A stretch of 64,000 nt of DNA from Acidiferrimicrobium sp. IK (GCF_025499425.1 NZ_JAIMCB010000016.1:1-64000); one strand, 5' to 3'; positions 16,481-25,446 are shown, counted from the stretch's first letter. Numbers and translations are program-made. Notes: generated by a model not told the origin, from the letters alone.

Positions 16481-17098
16481 TCAGGGTTCGACCTCGCTGA
16501 CGGACTCGCCCAGGCAGTTCATGATTGCCTTGGCCGCCATGAACAACTCTTGTTGGGACAAGCGGGAGCGGGTGAGGCTCTCAGCTACCGCCATCTCGCC
16601 GCCGGCCAGGACCCCAGCCAGCAGCCGAGGTCGAACGTCCGACTGTGGGTCCACGTCGAGGGCTCGGGTGAAATAGGCAGTCAGGGCCACGATCAACGCC
16701 TCTATGCGCTCCCCCCGCACCCTGGCCACGACCTCGGGGACGTCTCGCGCCGCTGTCCGCCACAATGTCATCTGGACCAGCGCGCTGCTGCGCTCGTCCG
16801 AGGCATCCAGTAGGCAGGCCCACGCGGCCTCGAACGGTCGGTCACCTGGCTGCAGGCAGGCGATCCTGCTGATCTTCACCTCCAGGCGGCGCCTGGGCAG
16901 CCCGAGCAGGACGTCCTCCTTCGTAGCGAAGTAACGAAACAGTGTCCTCCCGGACACGCCGATGGCGTCGGCGACCTCGTCCATCGTCACCTCCCGGAAC
17001 CCCCGCTTTGCGAACAGCTCCAGGGCCACCTGCTCGTAGCGTCCGAGGAGCGCCTCACGGCGGCGGTCCCACCCGGACCTCGTCTCATCGGCACTCAC
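16481..17098 (-). CDS. TetR/AcrR-family regulator
   Basis: A 205-residue regulator. Its DNA-binding domain is clear: ALELFAKRGFREVTMDEVAD, then IGVSGRTLFRYFATKEDVLL. The C-terminal domain is of the TetR_C type often seen next to fatty-acid or alcohol genes. It is transcribed away from the acyl-CoA dehydrogenase gene, and the 83-bp gap between them contains a 30-bp perfect inverted repeat that I take as its operator. The same core motif precedes two other catabolic loci in this window, so the protein may be a small-regulon repressor. GTG start; the amidohydrolase is downstream in the same unit. Confidence 0.9.
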   Translation of the reverse strand: MSADETRSGWDRRREALLGRYEQVALELFAKRGFREVTMDEVADAIGVSGRTLFRYFATKEDVLLGLPRRRLEVKISRIACLQPGDRPFEAAWACLLDASDERSSALVQMTLWRTAARDVPEVVARVRGERIEALIVALTAYFTRALDVDPQSDVRPRLLAGVLAGGEMAVAESLTRSRLSQQELFMAAKAIMNCLGESVSEVEP

Positions 17099-17128
17099 GC
17101 CGCCATCATCTCACCGACAATCCCGCCT

Positions 17129-17158
17129 CAGTGGCTTGACATTAGCGTCAAGCCACTG
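17129..17158. promoter_or_regulatory. 30-bp operator palindrome
   Basis: CAGTGGCTTGAC and GTCAAGCCACTG are perfect 12-bp arms around a 6-nt centre. The site lies between divergent TetR and acyl-CoA dehydrogenase genes, 30 bp from the TetR start and just upstream of the -10 box of the dehydrogenase. The inner TTGAC-N6-GTCAA matches the operator at 3542-3557. Confidence 0.75.
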
Positions 17159-17170
17159 GCAGGGCGTGGG

Positions 17171-17176
17171 TAGCAT
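17171..17176 (+). promoter_or_regulatory. -10 box of the acyl-CoA dehydrogenase gene
   Basis: TAGCAT ends 5 nt before the GTG start; no Shine-Dalgarno is seen, so the message is probably leaderless. The operator palindrome ends 12 bp upstream of it. Confidence 0.45.
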
Positions 17177-17181
17177 GGGGC

Positions 17182-18402
17182 GTGGATCTTCGTTACCCGC
17201 CGGAAGCCGAGGAGTTTCGTGTCGAGGTCCGGCGCTTCCTCAGCGACCATCTCCCTGTCGGTTTCTGCTTCGGCGACCTCGATCGGCACGAGGCGCTCGC
17301 ATGGACCGATCGGTGGCGAGCAACGATGGCCGCCAATGGGATGGTCGGTGTTAGCTGGCCTGTCGAGTACGGCGGCCGGGGGCTGCCGAAGATCGCACAG
17401 GTCGTCTTGGCCGAGGAGTTCGCCAAATCCGGCGTTCCGTGGGGCCGCAACATCGATGCCACCACCCTGAAGATGATGGGGAACACGCTCCTGCGCTGGG
17501 GGTCGGAAGACCAGAAGCGAAGGTTCCTTCCCGGCATCTTGTCCGGGGACGAGAACTGGGTGCAGGGTTACTCGGAGCCCGACGCGGGGTCCGACTTGGC
17601 GGGCCTAACCCTCCAAGCTCGGCGCCAAGGCGACGAATGGGTGTTGAACGGGCAGAAGATCTGGACCTCGCGGGGTCAGTTGGGTGACTGGATCTTCGTG
17701 TTGGCCCGCACCGACCCCGCCGCGCCCAAGCACCGGGGCATCACCTTCTTTCTGGTCCCCATGCGCCAGCAGGGAGTAGAGGTGCGCCCGATCGTGACCA
17801 GCACCGGTGAGGCCGAGTTCTGCGAGGTGTTCTTCACCGATGCTCGTACCGACGCGGGCAATCTGCTCGGCGAGATAAACGGCGGGTGGGCCGTCGCCAA
17901 CAGCCTGCTGGGGCTGGAGCGGGGCGAGGAAGCGGCGACCAACCCGATCCTCTTCCAAGGAGAGTTCGAGCGGCTCGTGGATCTCGCTCGGGTGAACGGG
18001 CGAGACCGCGACGCCGTGGTACGCCAACGCCTGTCCTGGTGCTACAGCAAGGTGCAGATCATGCGCTTCCTCGGATACCGCATCCTCACCACCTGGTTGA
18101 GAGACGGCGAGCTGGGACCTGAGTCCTCCATCGCGAAGCTGTACTGGAGTGAGTATCACCAGGTCGCAACGGACCTGGCTCTCGAGCTCATGGGCACCGG
18201 CGGCCTGGTGCGTGAGGGTCGCCGCCTCTCGCGCCAGATGCGCACCGACGAGGTACGAGCGCCTAACAGCAACAACTCCTGGATCGACATCTTCCTCCTG
18301 AACGCCCGCTCGGGGACTGTGTACGCCGGCACCTCCGAGATCCAGCGGAACATCCTCGGCGAACGCGTCCTCGGACTTCCGAAAGGACCGGGAGACAGTT
18401 GA
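17182..18402 (+). CDS. Acyl-CoA dehydrogenase
   Basis: A 406-residue flavoprotein that forms the 2,3-double bond of an acyl-CoA and passes electrons to ETF. The N-terminal helical domain starts with the common opening MDLRYPPEAEEFRVEVRRFL. The middle strands carry GYSEPDAGSDLAGL (FAD/substrate loop) and NGQKIWTS. The C-terminal domain ends with SGTVYAGTSEIQRNILGERV, the FAD-contacting signature. The closest character is that of FadE enzymes in actinobacterial sterol, terpenoid or branched-acid degradation. It is first in a unit with an acyl-CoA ligase (4-nt TTGA overlap) and probably the following SDR; likely repressed by the divergent TetR. Confidence 0.92.
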   Translation: MDLRYPPEAEEFRVEVRRFLSDHLPVGFCFGDLDRHEALAWTDRWRATMAANGMVGVSWPVEYGGRGLPKIAQVVLAEEFAKSGVPWGRNIDATTLKMMGNTLLRWGSEDQKRRFLPGILSGDENWVQGYSEPDAGSDLAGLTLQARRQGDEWVLNGQKIWTSRGQLGDWIFVLARTDPAAPKHRGITFFLVPMRQQGVEVRPIVTSTGEAEFCEVFFTDARTDAGNLLGEINGGWAVANSLLGLERGEEAATNPILFQGEFERLVDLARVNGRDRDAVVRQRLSWCYSKVQIMRFLGYRILTTWLRDGELGPESSIAKLYWSEYHQVATDLALELMGTGGLVREGRRLSRQMRTDEVRAPNSNNSWIDIFLLNARSGTVYAGTSEIQRNILGERVLGLPKGPGDS

Positions 18403-20027
18403 CCGCGGAGCCTCGAGCTGTGGACGCCGACGACCGGTACGGGACGATCCCTCGCATGGCGGTCGCCAGCGCAGCGCGCTTCGGTGACGCCGAGGCCATC
18501 GTCGACGGCGACGAACGGCTGACCTTCGCCGGTGTCGCCGACGGCATGCGAAAGGTCGCCGTCGCCCTGGTGGCCAGCGGGATCGGCGTCGGTGACCGGG
18601 TCGCGCTTTGGGCACCCAACAGCGCCAACTGGGTTCGCATCGCGCTCGGGGTGCAGGCGGCCGGTGCCGTGCTGGTGCCGCTCAACACCCGCCTCACCGC
18701 CGACGAGGCCGCCTACATCCTGACCAAGTCGGGTAGCCGCGCCCTCTTCGCGGTCGAGGAGTTCCTCGGCCGGCGGTTCCTCGACGCCCTCCGGCGCGAG
18801 CGGCCAGACCTTGCTGTCCTACGCCGAGCCGTGGAGACACCCGGACCGGGGAGGCCGGCGCCCCAGGGGTGGCTCGAGTTCCTGGACTCGGGCGGCCCAG
18901 GTGACGCCGCCGTGGTCGACCGGCGGATGTCGGCGGCCACTGCCGCGGACGCATCAGACATCATTTTCACCTCCGGGACCACCGGGTTCCCCAAGGGCGC
19001 CATCCTGCGCCACGGAGCCAGCCTCAAAGGCTACGAGCGGTACAACACCGGCCCGCAGATCGACGACCGGGACCGGCCCCTGATCGTGCTCCCGTTTTTC
19101 CACACCTTCGGCTACAAGGCCGGGTGGATGCTAAACCTCATGGTCGGCGCCACCACGGTGTCCCTGCCCACGTTCGATCCCGAGCAGGCGATGCAGACCA
19201 TCGAGCGGGAGCAGGTCACGTACCTCCCCGGGTCGCCGACCATGTTCGTGGCCATGCTCGACCATCCGGCTCGAGCCGGCCGCGACCTACGGTCGCTGCG
19301 GGGCGCCGTCGTCTCTGCCAGCACCGTCCCCGTCGAGCTGGTCCGCCGCCTCACCGACGAGATGGGCCTCACCTGCATCACCGGGTACGGGCTCACCGAG
19401 TGCCACGGTCTGGTATCGGTCAGCCAACCCGGCGACGATCCCGACGTCATCGCCAGCACCGTCGGACGGCCGCTCCCCGGGCTCGAAGTGCGCGTCGTCG
19501 ACGGGTCCGGCGCGGACGTCGCTCCCGGGCAGCCGGGGGAGCTGCTCGTGCACGGCTACACGGTCATGAGCGGGTACTTCGACGACCCAGACCTGACCGC
19601 TGACGCCGTTCGCGACGGGTGGCTCCACACGGGCGACGTCGTCGTCGCCGACACCGAGGGGTACCTGAGGATCACCGACCGGAAGAAAGACATCTACATC
19701 GTCGGAGGGTTCAACGTCGCGCCCGCCGAGGTAGAGCGGGCCCTTGCCGGGCTCGAACAGATCAGCCAGGTCGCCGTGATCGGCGTACCCGACCCGACCA
19801 TGGGCGAGGTCGGAGTGGCGTTCGTCGTGCCCCGACCAGGCGCTGCGCTGTCCCCCGAGGAGGTCCTCCATTACGCCGTGCGCCACATGGCCAACTACAA
19901 GGTCCCCCGGCGGGTGGAGATCGTAAGAGAGCTACCGCTCAACGCCACCGGCAAGGTGCTGAAGACCCGACTCCGGGAGCTGGCCGAAAGTCGGCATCGC
20001 TCACAATCTTCCGGCCCGGGAACATGA
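18399..20027 (+). CDS. Acyl-CoA synthetase (FadD3-like)
   Basis: A 542-residue ANL-superfamily ligase that activates a carboxylic acid with ATP and CoA through an acyl-adenylate. P-loop-like motif: IIFTSGTTGFPKGAI; A5-type motif: ITGYGLTECHG; then GWLHTGDVVVADTEGYLRI, the hinge DRKKDIYIVGGFNVAPAEVE, and the C-terminal catalytic lysine in PLNATGKVLKTRL. It resembles FadD3/FadD17-type ligases of actinobacterial degradation clusters. The TTG start overlaps the dehydrogenase stop by 4 nt, so the two are coupled. The acid is unknown. Confidence 0.9.
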   Translation: MTAEPRAVDADDRYGTIPRMAVASAARFGDAEAIVDGDERLTFAGVADGMRKVAVALVASGIGVGDRVALWAPNSANWVRIALGVQAAGAVLVPLNTRLTADEAAYILTKSGSRALFAVEEFLGRRFLDALRRERPDLAVLRRAVETPGPGRPAPQGWLEFLDSGGPGDAAVVDRRMSAATAADASDIIFTSGTTGFPKGAILRHGASLKGYERYNTGPQIDDRDRPLIVLPFFHTFGYKAGWMLNLMVGATTVSLPTFDPEQAMQTIEREQVTYLPGSPTMFVAMLDHPARAGRDLRSLRGAVVSASTVPVELVRRLTDEMGLTCITGYGLTECHGLVSVSQPGDDPDVIASTVGRPLPGLEVRVVDGSGADVAPGQPGELLVHGYTVMSGYFDDPDLTADAVRDGWLHTGDVVVADTEGYLRITDRKKDIYIVGGFNVAPAEVERALAGLEQISQVAVIGVPDPTMGEVGVAFVVPRPGAALSPEEVLHYAVRHMANYKVPRRVEIVRELPLNATGKVLKTRLRELAESRHRSQSSGPGT

Positions 20028-20144
20028 ACGAGCATCGGCGCAGGGTGATAGCCGGGAGCGGCGCTGACCAGGCCGCCCTGCGGCTCGTGCGCCGGACTTC
20101 GCTACGCTCCGACCGTTGGTCCGGGCCGTATTTGGGGGAGTCTC

Positions 20145-20888
20145 ATGGCTGAACTGAGCGGGCGCAGCGCGCTGATCACCGGCGCAGGCCAGAACGTCGG
20201 AGCGGAGACGGCGCGCCGTCTCGCCACCTCCGGCGCCTACGTCGGCGTCAACGACATCGTCGCGGAACGAGCCGAGGCGGTGGTCGAAGAGATCCGCGGC
20301 GCGGGCGGGAAGGCCGATACCGTCGTCGCCGACGTCACCGACCTCGCCGCGGTCACCGAAGCGTTCGGCCGGTTCGGCCCGGTCGACATCTTGGTCAACA
20401 ACGCCGGGATCCCGCTCAGCGGGTTCGGTATGAAGGTGTTCTGGCAGGAAGACCCCTCGGCGTGGAAGCCGTTCATCGACTTGAACGTGTACGGCCCGAT
20501 GAACTGCACCTACGCCGTGCTCGGCGGGATGGTCGAGCGGGGCTGGGGTCGGGTCATCACGATCGGCTCGGAGTCGGCGCGAGGCGGTGACCGCAAGCTG
20601 GCCGCCTACGCCGCGTCGAAAGGCGCGGGGCCCGCCCTGATGCGCTCTCTGGCCAAGGAGGTCGGCAACAAGGGCGTCACCTGCAACACCCTCTCGCTGG
20701 CGACCCAGGCCAGGGACGGCATGGACAACGACGACGGGCTGCGCCTCAAAGCGCTGTCGTCGTACGTCGTGCCCCGATTCGGTCGGTCGGCGGACGTAGC
20801 GGCTGCGGTGGTCTGGCTGGCCAGCGACGACGCCGCCTGGGTGACCGGCCAGACCATCCCGATCAACGGCGGGTACATCACAACCTGA
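20145..20888 (+). CDS. SDR-family NAD(P)-dependent oxidoreductase
   Basis: A 247-residue SDR. It has the cofactor loop TGAGQNVG, the motif LVNNAGIPLSG, a Ser in TIGSESARGG, YAASK as active site, and a C-terminal DDAAWVTGQTIPINGGY. The ATG is preceded by GGGGGAG. It follows the acyl-CoA ligase by 117 bp on the same strand; either the third gene of that operon, as a 3-hydroxyacyl-CoA dehydrogenase, or separately expressed. The TGxxxxxG loop (GQNVG) and insert after NNAG match SDRs found beside FadE/FadD pairs. Confidence 0.88.
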   Translation: MAELSGRSALITGAGQNVGAETARRLATSGAYVGVNDIVAERAEAVVEEIRGAGGKADTVVADVTDLAAVTEAFGRFGPVDILVNNAGIPLSGFGMKVFWQEDPSAWKPFIDLNVYGPMNCTYAVLGGMVERGWGRVITIGSESARGGDRKLAAYAASKGAGPALMRSLAKEVGNKGVTCNTLSLATQARDGMDNDDGLRLKALSSYVVPRFGRSADVAAAVVWLASDDAAWVTGQTIPINGGYITT

Positions 20889-20950
20889 ACCGGCCCTCGC
20901 TGGTCTACGGCACGGCTGACACCGGCTGCCGATCCCTGCGGACGCCGGCC

Positions 20951-20956
20951 TACTGT
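20951..20956 (+). promoter_or_regulatory. -10 box of a leaderless gene
   Basis: TACTGT, 7 nt before the ATG of the kinase-like/P-loop gene. Box and spacing are the same as at the Lrp/AsnC gene (14615). Confidence 0.5.
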
Positions 20957-20963
20957 CGAAGCC

Positions 20964-22466
20964 ATGCACGCCGGCACCCCCTCGCCGGACCCGCCGGGAC
21001 TGCTCGAGACGCACGTTTCGACCGTCGTCCTCTTGGGCGACGCCGCCTACAAGATCAAGAAGGCCGTCACCACGCCCTACTTGGACTGGTCCGAGCTGGA
21101 TCAGCGCAGGCGTGCCTGCCACCGGGAGGTCGAGCTCAACCAACGGTTCGCGCCCGACGTCTACCGGGGGGTGGCCGAGGTGGTCGGCCCGGACGGCCAG
21201 GTGTGCGAGTACATGGTCGTCATGCGGCGCCTCCCCGAACACGCCCGCCTGTCGCGGCTGGTCCGGGCCGGGAGCGACACCAGCGGCCCGCTGCGGGAGG
21301 TCGCTGGCTTGGTGGCTGGGGTGCACGCCGGGGCGCAGGAGGACCGTCGCGAGGACGGCCCCGGCGGCCTCGACGCGATCCGGTCCCGCTGGAGGGAGAA
21401 TCTCGATGCCCTGGCCGCTCACGGCGCGTCGGGGACGGTGTCGGCGGGGACCCTGGAGCGGGTGAGGGCGCAAGCCGAGGCGTACCTCGACGGCTGCGCC
21501 GAGGCCTTCGCCGACCGACGTCGCCGGGGACGGGTGCGCGACGGCCACGGCGACCTCCTGGCCGACGACATCTTCGTGCTCGACGACGGGGTGCGGGTAC
21601 TCGACTGCCTGGAGTTCGATGATTCCCTCCGTGTCGGCGATGTCCTCGGCGACGTGGCTTTTTTGGCCATGGACCTGGAACGCATCGGCGCCCCGGCCGC
21701 CGGGGCCCGGTTCCTGGCCGACTACCGAAAGATCACCGGCGACGACTGGCCGGCGGGACTGGCCCATCACTGGATCGCGTACCGGGCGTCGGTGCGCAGC
21801 AAGGTGGCGGCCTTGCGCCACGACCAGGGGGACCGCGACGCCGGCCGGCAGGCCGACGCCCTCCTGGCGTTGAGCCACGCCCACTTGGAGCTGGCCCGCC
21901 CTCGCCTGGTCCTCGTCGGCGGGCTCCCGGGCACCGGGAAGACCACCACCGCCGCTGGCCTGGCCCGGGCGCTCGGCTGGGAGCGGCTGAGCAGCGACGA
22001 GGTCCGCCACTCCCCTGCCTTCTCCGGCGGGTCCCAAAAGCGAGGCAGCGACTACCGCAGCGACCTCTACCGCCCGGAGGTGACCGACCGGGTCTACCAG
22101 GAACTCATCGCTCGGGCCGCCGCTCATCTCAGCCACGGTCGCAGCGTCGTGGTGGACGCGTCGTGGACCGCCGAGCCCCAGCGCGTGGCCGCAGCGGAAG
22201 CGGCGCGAGCAGCCCACGGCGAGCTGGTGCAGATCAACTGCTGGCTCGACCCCCGAGTGGCCGACGAACGGATCGAGGGCCGCCGCCGCTCCGGCGCCGG
22301 CGACTCCGACGCCACCCCTCAGATCGCCGCGGCCATGCGGGCCGACGCCGACGATTGGCCTGGGGCGCATGTCCTTGACACCGCCGGGCCCGTCGACGCC
22401 GTGGTCGACGCCGCCCGTTCTGTTGCGTACCCGCGTTGGAGCGAGGACCTCCTCGCTCGCCCCTGA
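20964..22466 (+). CDS. Aminoglycoside-phosphotransferase-like / P-loop kinase fusion
   Basis: A 500-residue two-domain protein. The N-terminal about 310 residues resemble COG2187 kinase-like proteins (VSTVVLLGDAAYKIKKAV, then RDGHGDLLADDIFVLDDG with the HGD catalytic loop, and DCLEFDDSLRVGDVLGDVAF). The C-terminal about 170 residues are a P-loop kinase of the COG0645 type: LVGGLPGTGKTTTAAGLA, a DEVR motif, and VVVDASWT. The same fusion is known across actinobacteria and proteobacteria as a predicted kinase; the substrate is not established. The start is leaderless. The next gene follows 43 nt later on the same strand with its own promoter-like box. Confidence 0.85.
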   Translation: MHAGTPSPDPPGLLETHVSTVVLLGDAAYKIKKAVTTPYLDWSELDQRRRACHREVELNQRFAPDVYRGVAEVVGPDGQVCEYMVVMRRLPEHARLSRLVRAGSDTSGPLREVAGLVAGVHAGAQEDRREDGPGGLDAIRSRWRENLDALAAHGASGTVSAGTLERVRAQAEAYLDGCAEAFADRRRRGRVRDGHGDLLADDIFVLDDGVRVLDCLEFDDSLRVGDVLGDVAFLAMDLERIGAPAAGARFLADYRKITGDDWPAGLAHHWIAYRASVRSKVAALRHDQGDRDAGRQADALLALSHAHLELARPRLVLVGGLPGTGKTTTAAGLARALGWERLSSDEVRHSPAFSGGSQKRGSDYRSDLYRPEVTDRVYQELIARAAAHLSHGRSVVVDASWTAEPQRVAAAEAARAAHGELVQINCWLDPRVADERIEGRRRSGAGDSDATPQIAAAMRADADDWPGAHVLDTAGPVDAVVDAARSVAYPRWSEDLLARP

Positions 22467-22497
22467 CCGCAGCGGCGAGCGCCGCCGCGCCGGGGCT

Positions 22498-22503
22498 TAC
22501 ACT
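22498..22503 (+). promoter_or_regulatory. -10 box of a leaderless gene
   Basis: TACACT, 6 nt before the ATG at 22510. It supports the internal start rather than the longer upstream frame. Confidence 0.45.
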
Positions 22504-22509
22504 CCTGCG

Positions 22510-23319
22510 ATGCCGGTATCCCTCGACGAGTTCCAGGTGGCGCCGTTCACCGCCGCTGGTTTCACCCACGACGTCTACCGCAGCGGCGACGGTCCCGCGG
22601 TCGTCGTCATCGCCGAGATCCCCGGCATCACCCCGAAGGTGCTCGACTTCGCCGGCCGGGTCCGGGCCCTCGGCGCGTCGATCGTCATGCCCCACCTTTT
22701 CGGCGAGCCGGGCAAGCCCCCGTCGGCCGGGTACGCGCTCAAGAGCCTGGCGCAGGTGTGCGTGTCCCGGGAGTTCTCGTGCCTGGCGACGGGCTCCGTC
22801 GGGCCGGTCACCGGGTGGTTGCGGGCCCTCGGCGCGGCCGAGCACCGGCGCTGCGGCGGCCCGGGGATCGGCGTCGTTGGCATGTGCTTCACCGGCAACT
22901 ACGCGCTGGCGATGGCCGTCGACGACATCGTCGTGGCCCCAGTGCTGAGCCAGCCTTCGCTGCCGTTCCCGTTGGGCAAGGCCCGTCAGGGCGCGGTCGC
23001 GGTCTCGGAGGGTGACGTCGCGACGCTCAAGGCCAGAGCCGAGCGCGACGGCACCACCGTCCTCGGGCTGCGCTTCACCGGTGACATGGCCTGCCGGGAG
23101 CCCCGCTTCGACACCCTGCGCCGGACCCTCGGCGACCGCTTCGTGGCCGTCGAGATCGACTCGTCGCCCGGCAACCGGTACGGCCACCCCCGAAACGCCC
23201 ACTCGGTGCTGACCGAGCACCTGGTCGACGAGGACGGCTCCCCCACCAAGGCCGCCCTCCACCAGGTGCTCGCCCTGCTGGAGGAGCGCCTCGGGCTCAA
23301 CGCCAGCAAACAGCCCTAG
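22510..23319 (+). CDS. Dienelactone hydrolase family protein
   Basis: A 269-residue alpha/beta hydrolase. The nucleophile elbow is GVVGMCFTGNYAL, i.e. G-x-C-x-G with the cysteine nucleophile characteristic of dienelactone hydrolases rather than serine hydrolases. Candidate triad partners are the Asp in LRFTGDMACREPR and the His in NRYGHPRNAHSV. In the typical family the enzyme hydrolyses dienelactones of chlorocatechol degradation, but most homologues have unknown substrates. The frame is open upstream to 22369, overlapping the kinase gene; the ATG at 22510 fits both the family N-terminus and the promoter box. It ends 17 bp from the convergent phosphotransferase gene. Confidence 0.85.
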   Translation: MPVSLDEFQVAPFTAAGFTHDVYRSGDGPAVVVIAEIPGITPKVLDFAGRVRALGASIVMPHLFGEPGKPPSAGYALKSLAQVCVSREFSCLATGSVGPVTGWLRALGAAEHRRCGGPGIGVVGMCFTGNYALAMAVDDIVVAPVLSQPSLPFPLGKARQGAVAVSEGDVATLKARAERDGTTVLGLRFTGDMACREPRFDTLRRTLGDRFVAVEIDSSPGNRYGHPRNAHSVLTEHLVDEDGSPTKAALHQVLALLEERLGLNASKQP

Positions 23320-23336
23320 GCGGCGGCCCGGTCGGC

Positions 23337-24404
23337 TCACGCCAAGAGATCGACCGCATCCATCTCGATGGCGTGGCGCCCGTGGCGGTGGGCCATGGTC
23401 ATGAACATGTCGTCGCCCCGCTCCGTGCGCTGCACCAGCATCGACGCGGCGATGGCCATGACCAGACCACCGAAGGAGTAGCGACGGTACTGGGCCCAAA
23501 GGTCCTCCCACCCCAGGTCGACGCCGGCCGCCCGCATGGCCTGGTGGTAGCTGCGGACCAGGTCGGCCTCGTGAGCCGCCCGCTCGCCTGGGAGCAGGCC
23601 GCTGCCGAGGAAGTAGCTGAGGTCGCTGACACCGGGGCCGTACACCGCGGTCTGCCAGTCGACGACCACCGGGCGCCCCCCTCCGGGCCGGTCGGTGGCA
23701 TCGGTGAAAAGCAGATTGTCGAGCCGGTAGTCACCGTGGGTGACCGTCCACGGCCCGGGCCGGTTGCCGTCGTAGACGTGGAGCTGGTCGATGAGCCGCT
23801 CGGCGACGGCGAGGATCTCGGGGTCCATCCGCTCGGCGTAACGCTCGACGAACCCCGGCCACAGGCTGCGCACCAGCTCGGGGATGGTCCCCTTGGCCTC
23901 GACGGTGTTGCGGTGCAGCCAGTCCAGCTTGGCCAGGCGGTCGTCTCCCCAGCGGGGCGCGTGCAGACCGGGGAGCTCCGCCACCGCGGCGGCCGCCTCG
24001 TCGGGGGTGCAGCCGGCGAGCTGGTCGCCTTGCCGGGCCGGGGCCACGTCCTCGAGCAGCAGCGTGAAGTCGGAGGTCTCCACGTCGATCGCCGCGTGGT
24101 AACAGCGCGGCGCCCGCACCTGCAGGCCGGCGTGCAGCTCCCGGTAGAAATTGACTTCGATCTCATAGGCTCGCAGCGCCGCCGCGGTGGCCCGGCTTGT
24201 CGCATCGGTCGACGGCAGCTTGGCCACGAGCGTCGCCGGGCCGGCGCCGGGACGGTCGTAGTCGGGCGTCACCCGGACGCAGTCGCCCATCTGGCCGGCG
24301 CCGACCACCTCGGTGGTGACCGCTACCACCGAGGCCCCTCGCAGGTGGTCGCGCAGAGCAGCGGTGAGGTATTCGGGTGTCAGGTCAGCAGCGGTAGTGG
24401 TCAT
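23337..24404 (-). CDS. Phosphotransferase family protein (aminoglycoside/choline-kinase-like)
   Basis: A 355-residue small-molecule kinase of the protein-kinase-like fold. The catalytic loop is VTHGDYRLDNLLF (H-G-D-x4-N) and the metal-binding motif VVDWQTAVYGPG (DxQ form). The N-lobe has the expected TLVAKLP lysine strand. The family phosphorylates hydroxyl groups of small molecules; sequence groups such as this one are frequent beside P450 and CoA-ligase genes in actinobacteria. The ATG at 24404 is preceded by AGGGGGGAAG; a longer frame to 24572 is an artefact. It is the last gene of a minus-strand series with the CrtC/AttH-like protein and the P450. Confidence 0.85.
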   Translation of the reverse strand: MTTTAADLTPEYLTAALRDHLRGASVVAVTTEVVGAGQMGDCVRVTPDYDRPGAGPATLVAKLPSTDATSRATAAALRAYEIEVNFYRELHAGLQVRAPRCYHAAIDVETSDFTLLLEDVAPARQGDQLAGCTPDEAAAAVAELPGLHAPRWGDDRLAKLDWLHRNTVEAKGTIPELVRSLWPGFVERYAERMDPEILAVAERLIDQLHVYDGNRPGPWTVTHGDYRLDNLLFTDATDRPGGGRPVVVDWQTAVYGPGVSDLSYFLGSGLLPGERAAHEADLVRSYHQAMRAAGVDLGWEDLWAQYRRYSFGGLVMAIAASMLVQRTERGDDMFMTMAHRHGRHAIEMDAVDLLA

Positions 24405-24444
24405 TCTTCCCCCCTGGAAGCAAGCAACCGACCGGCAGCGCCGG

Positions 24445-25446
24445 TCAGGACGGCAGGATCCCCTCGACGACCGTGTCGGGGAAGTAGCGGTGGTGGCGGG
24501 CGCCGGTGATCTCGTAGATGGCGCTGCCCTCCCGGCCGTCGTCGGCCCGGACCCGCATCTGCGACAGCCCACCCCGGTGGAACGGCTCGTAGGGCCGGTC
24601 GAAGCGTCCGGCCGCCTCGACGGTGATGGACTGCCCGCCCCGCAGGGTGAAGGTGCACGACCCGCCGAGGCCGGCCACCGCCTCCCCGCCGGTGCCGTAC
24701 CCGACCGCTGCGCCGTCCGCGCCCCGCCAGGCCAGGTCGTGGCGGAAGTCGACCACCGGGATCGGCTCGGAGCGGTCCGCCGGCGCCCAGCACCCGTCGG
24801 TGTACACCCGGGCGCCGTCGGGCAGCTCCCAGTGCCACACCCCGAGGAACCCGTCGTCGAACTGGAGTTGCAGCCACATCCAGAGGGGGCAGCGCCCGTG
24901 GTCTCTGATCCCCCACGAGTGGTCCCGCTGGCCGACCCAGCCGTCGATGTCGTAGGTGACGCCCGCAGCGGTGTAGGTCCCGGTGTAGGTCCCGGATTGG
25001 AGGATGTGGCTCTGGTCCCAGACGATCTCGTCGCCGGCGCGCATCGTGCCCCGCCTGAGGGCGTAGGGCTCGGTGCGGGCCCGGAACGTCACGTCCAAGC
25101 CGATCGCCGCGACGGCCGGGTCGGCCCACAACCGCAGCTCCTCGAAGGGCGTGACGACCTCGACGCGCGCCGCGCCGACATCGGTGGTGTGAGCGTCCCC
25201 GCCGTAGGGGCGCTCGAGCAGCCCGAGGACCGACTCGCCAGCGACGCGGCCCATCTGCAGCGAGTCCATTTTCTGCGCGGCCGGGTAGCGGGCCAGGGTG
25301 AAGAACACCACGTCGCCCGCGGCGTCCGGCCGGTGCAGGTCGAAGAAGTAGCTCTCCCGCCAGTACGGGTGGTGCGGCTCGACCTGGCCCAGCAGCTGGG
25401 GGGTCTGGTGGACGAACAGCTCGTCGAGCGGTCCTGGGCGGGTCAT
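24445..25446 (-). CDS. CrtC/AttH-like (lipocalin-fold) domain protein, function unknown
   Basis: A 333-residue protein that I assign tentatively to the double lipocalin-like CrtC/AttH or DUF7064/7065 group. Supporting features are the N-terminal WRESYFFDLHRPDAAGDVVF block, GYxDxxxG-like GVTYDIDGWVGQRDHSWGIR, and the WMWLQLQFDDGFLGVWHW strand pair. The HSWG element is characteristic of these proteins, which hydrate or bind hydrophobic lipids and terpenoids. The ATG overlaps the P450 stop by 4 nt (ATGA), showing translational coupling. Co-encoded with a P450 and a kinase, it may act on or carry a lipid or terpenoid substrate. No signal peptide is evident. Confidence 0.6.
   Translation of the reverse strand: MTRPGPLDELFVHQTPQLLGQVEPHHPYWRESYFFDLHRPDAAGDVVFFTLARYPAAQKMDSLQMGRVAGESVLGLLERPYGGDAHTTDVGAARVEVVTPFEELRLWADPAVAAIGLDVTFRARTEPYALRRGTMRAGDEIVWDQSHILQSGTYTGTYTAAGVTYDIDGWVGQRDHSWGIRDHGRCPLWMWLQLQFDDGFLGVWHWELPDGARVYTDGCWAPADRSEPIPVVDFRHDLAWRGADGAAVGYGTGGEAVAGLGGSCTFTLRGGQSITVEAAGRFDRPYEPFHRGGLSQMRVRADDGREGSAIYEITGARHHRYFPDTVVEGILPS

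Noticed and set aside
20001-22370. A 789-codon minus-strand frame opposite the SDR and kinase-like genes
   Set aside because: Both plus-strand genes have clear family motifs; the antisense product is Gly/Arg/Val-rich with no motif.
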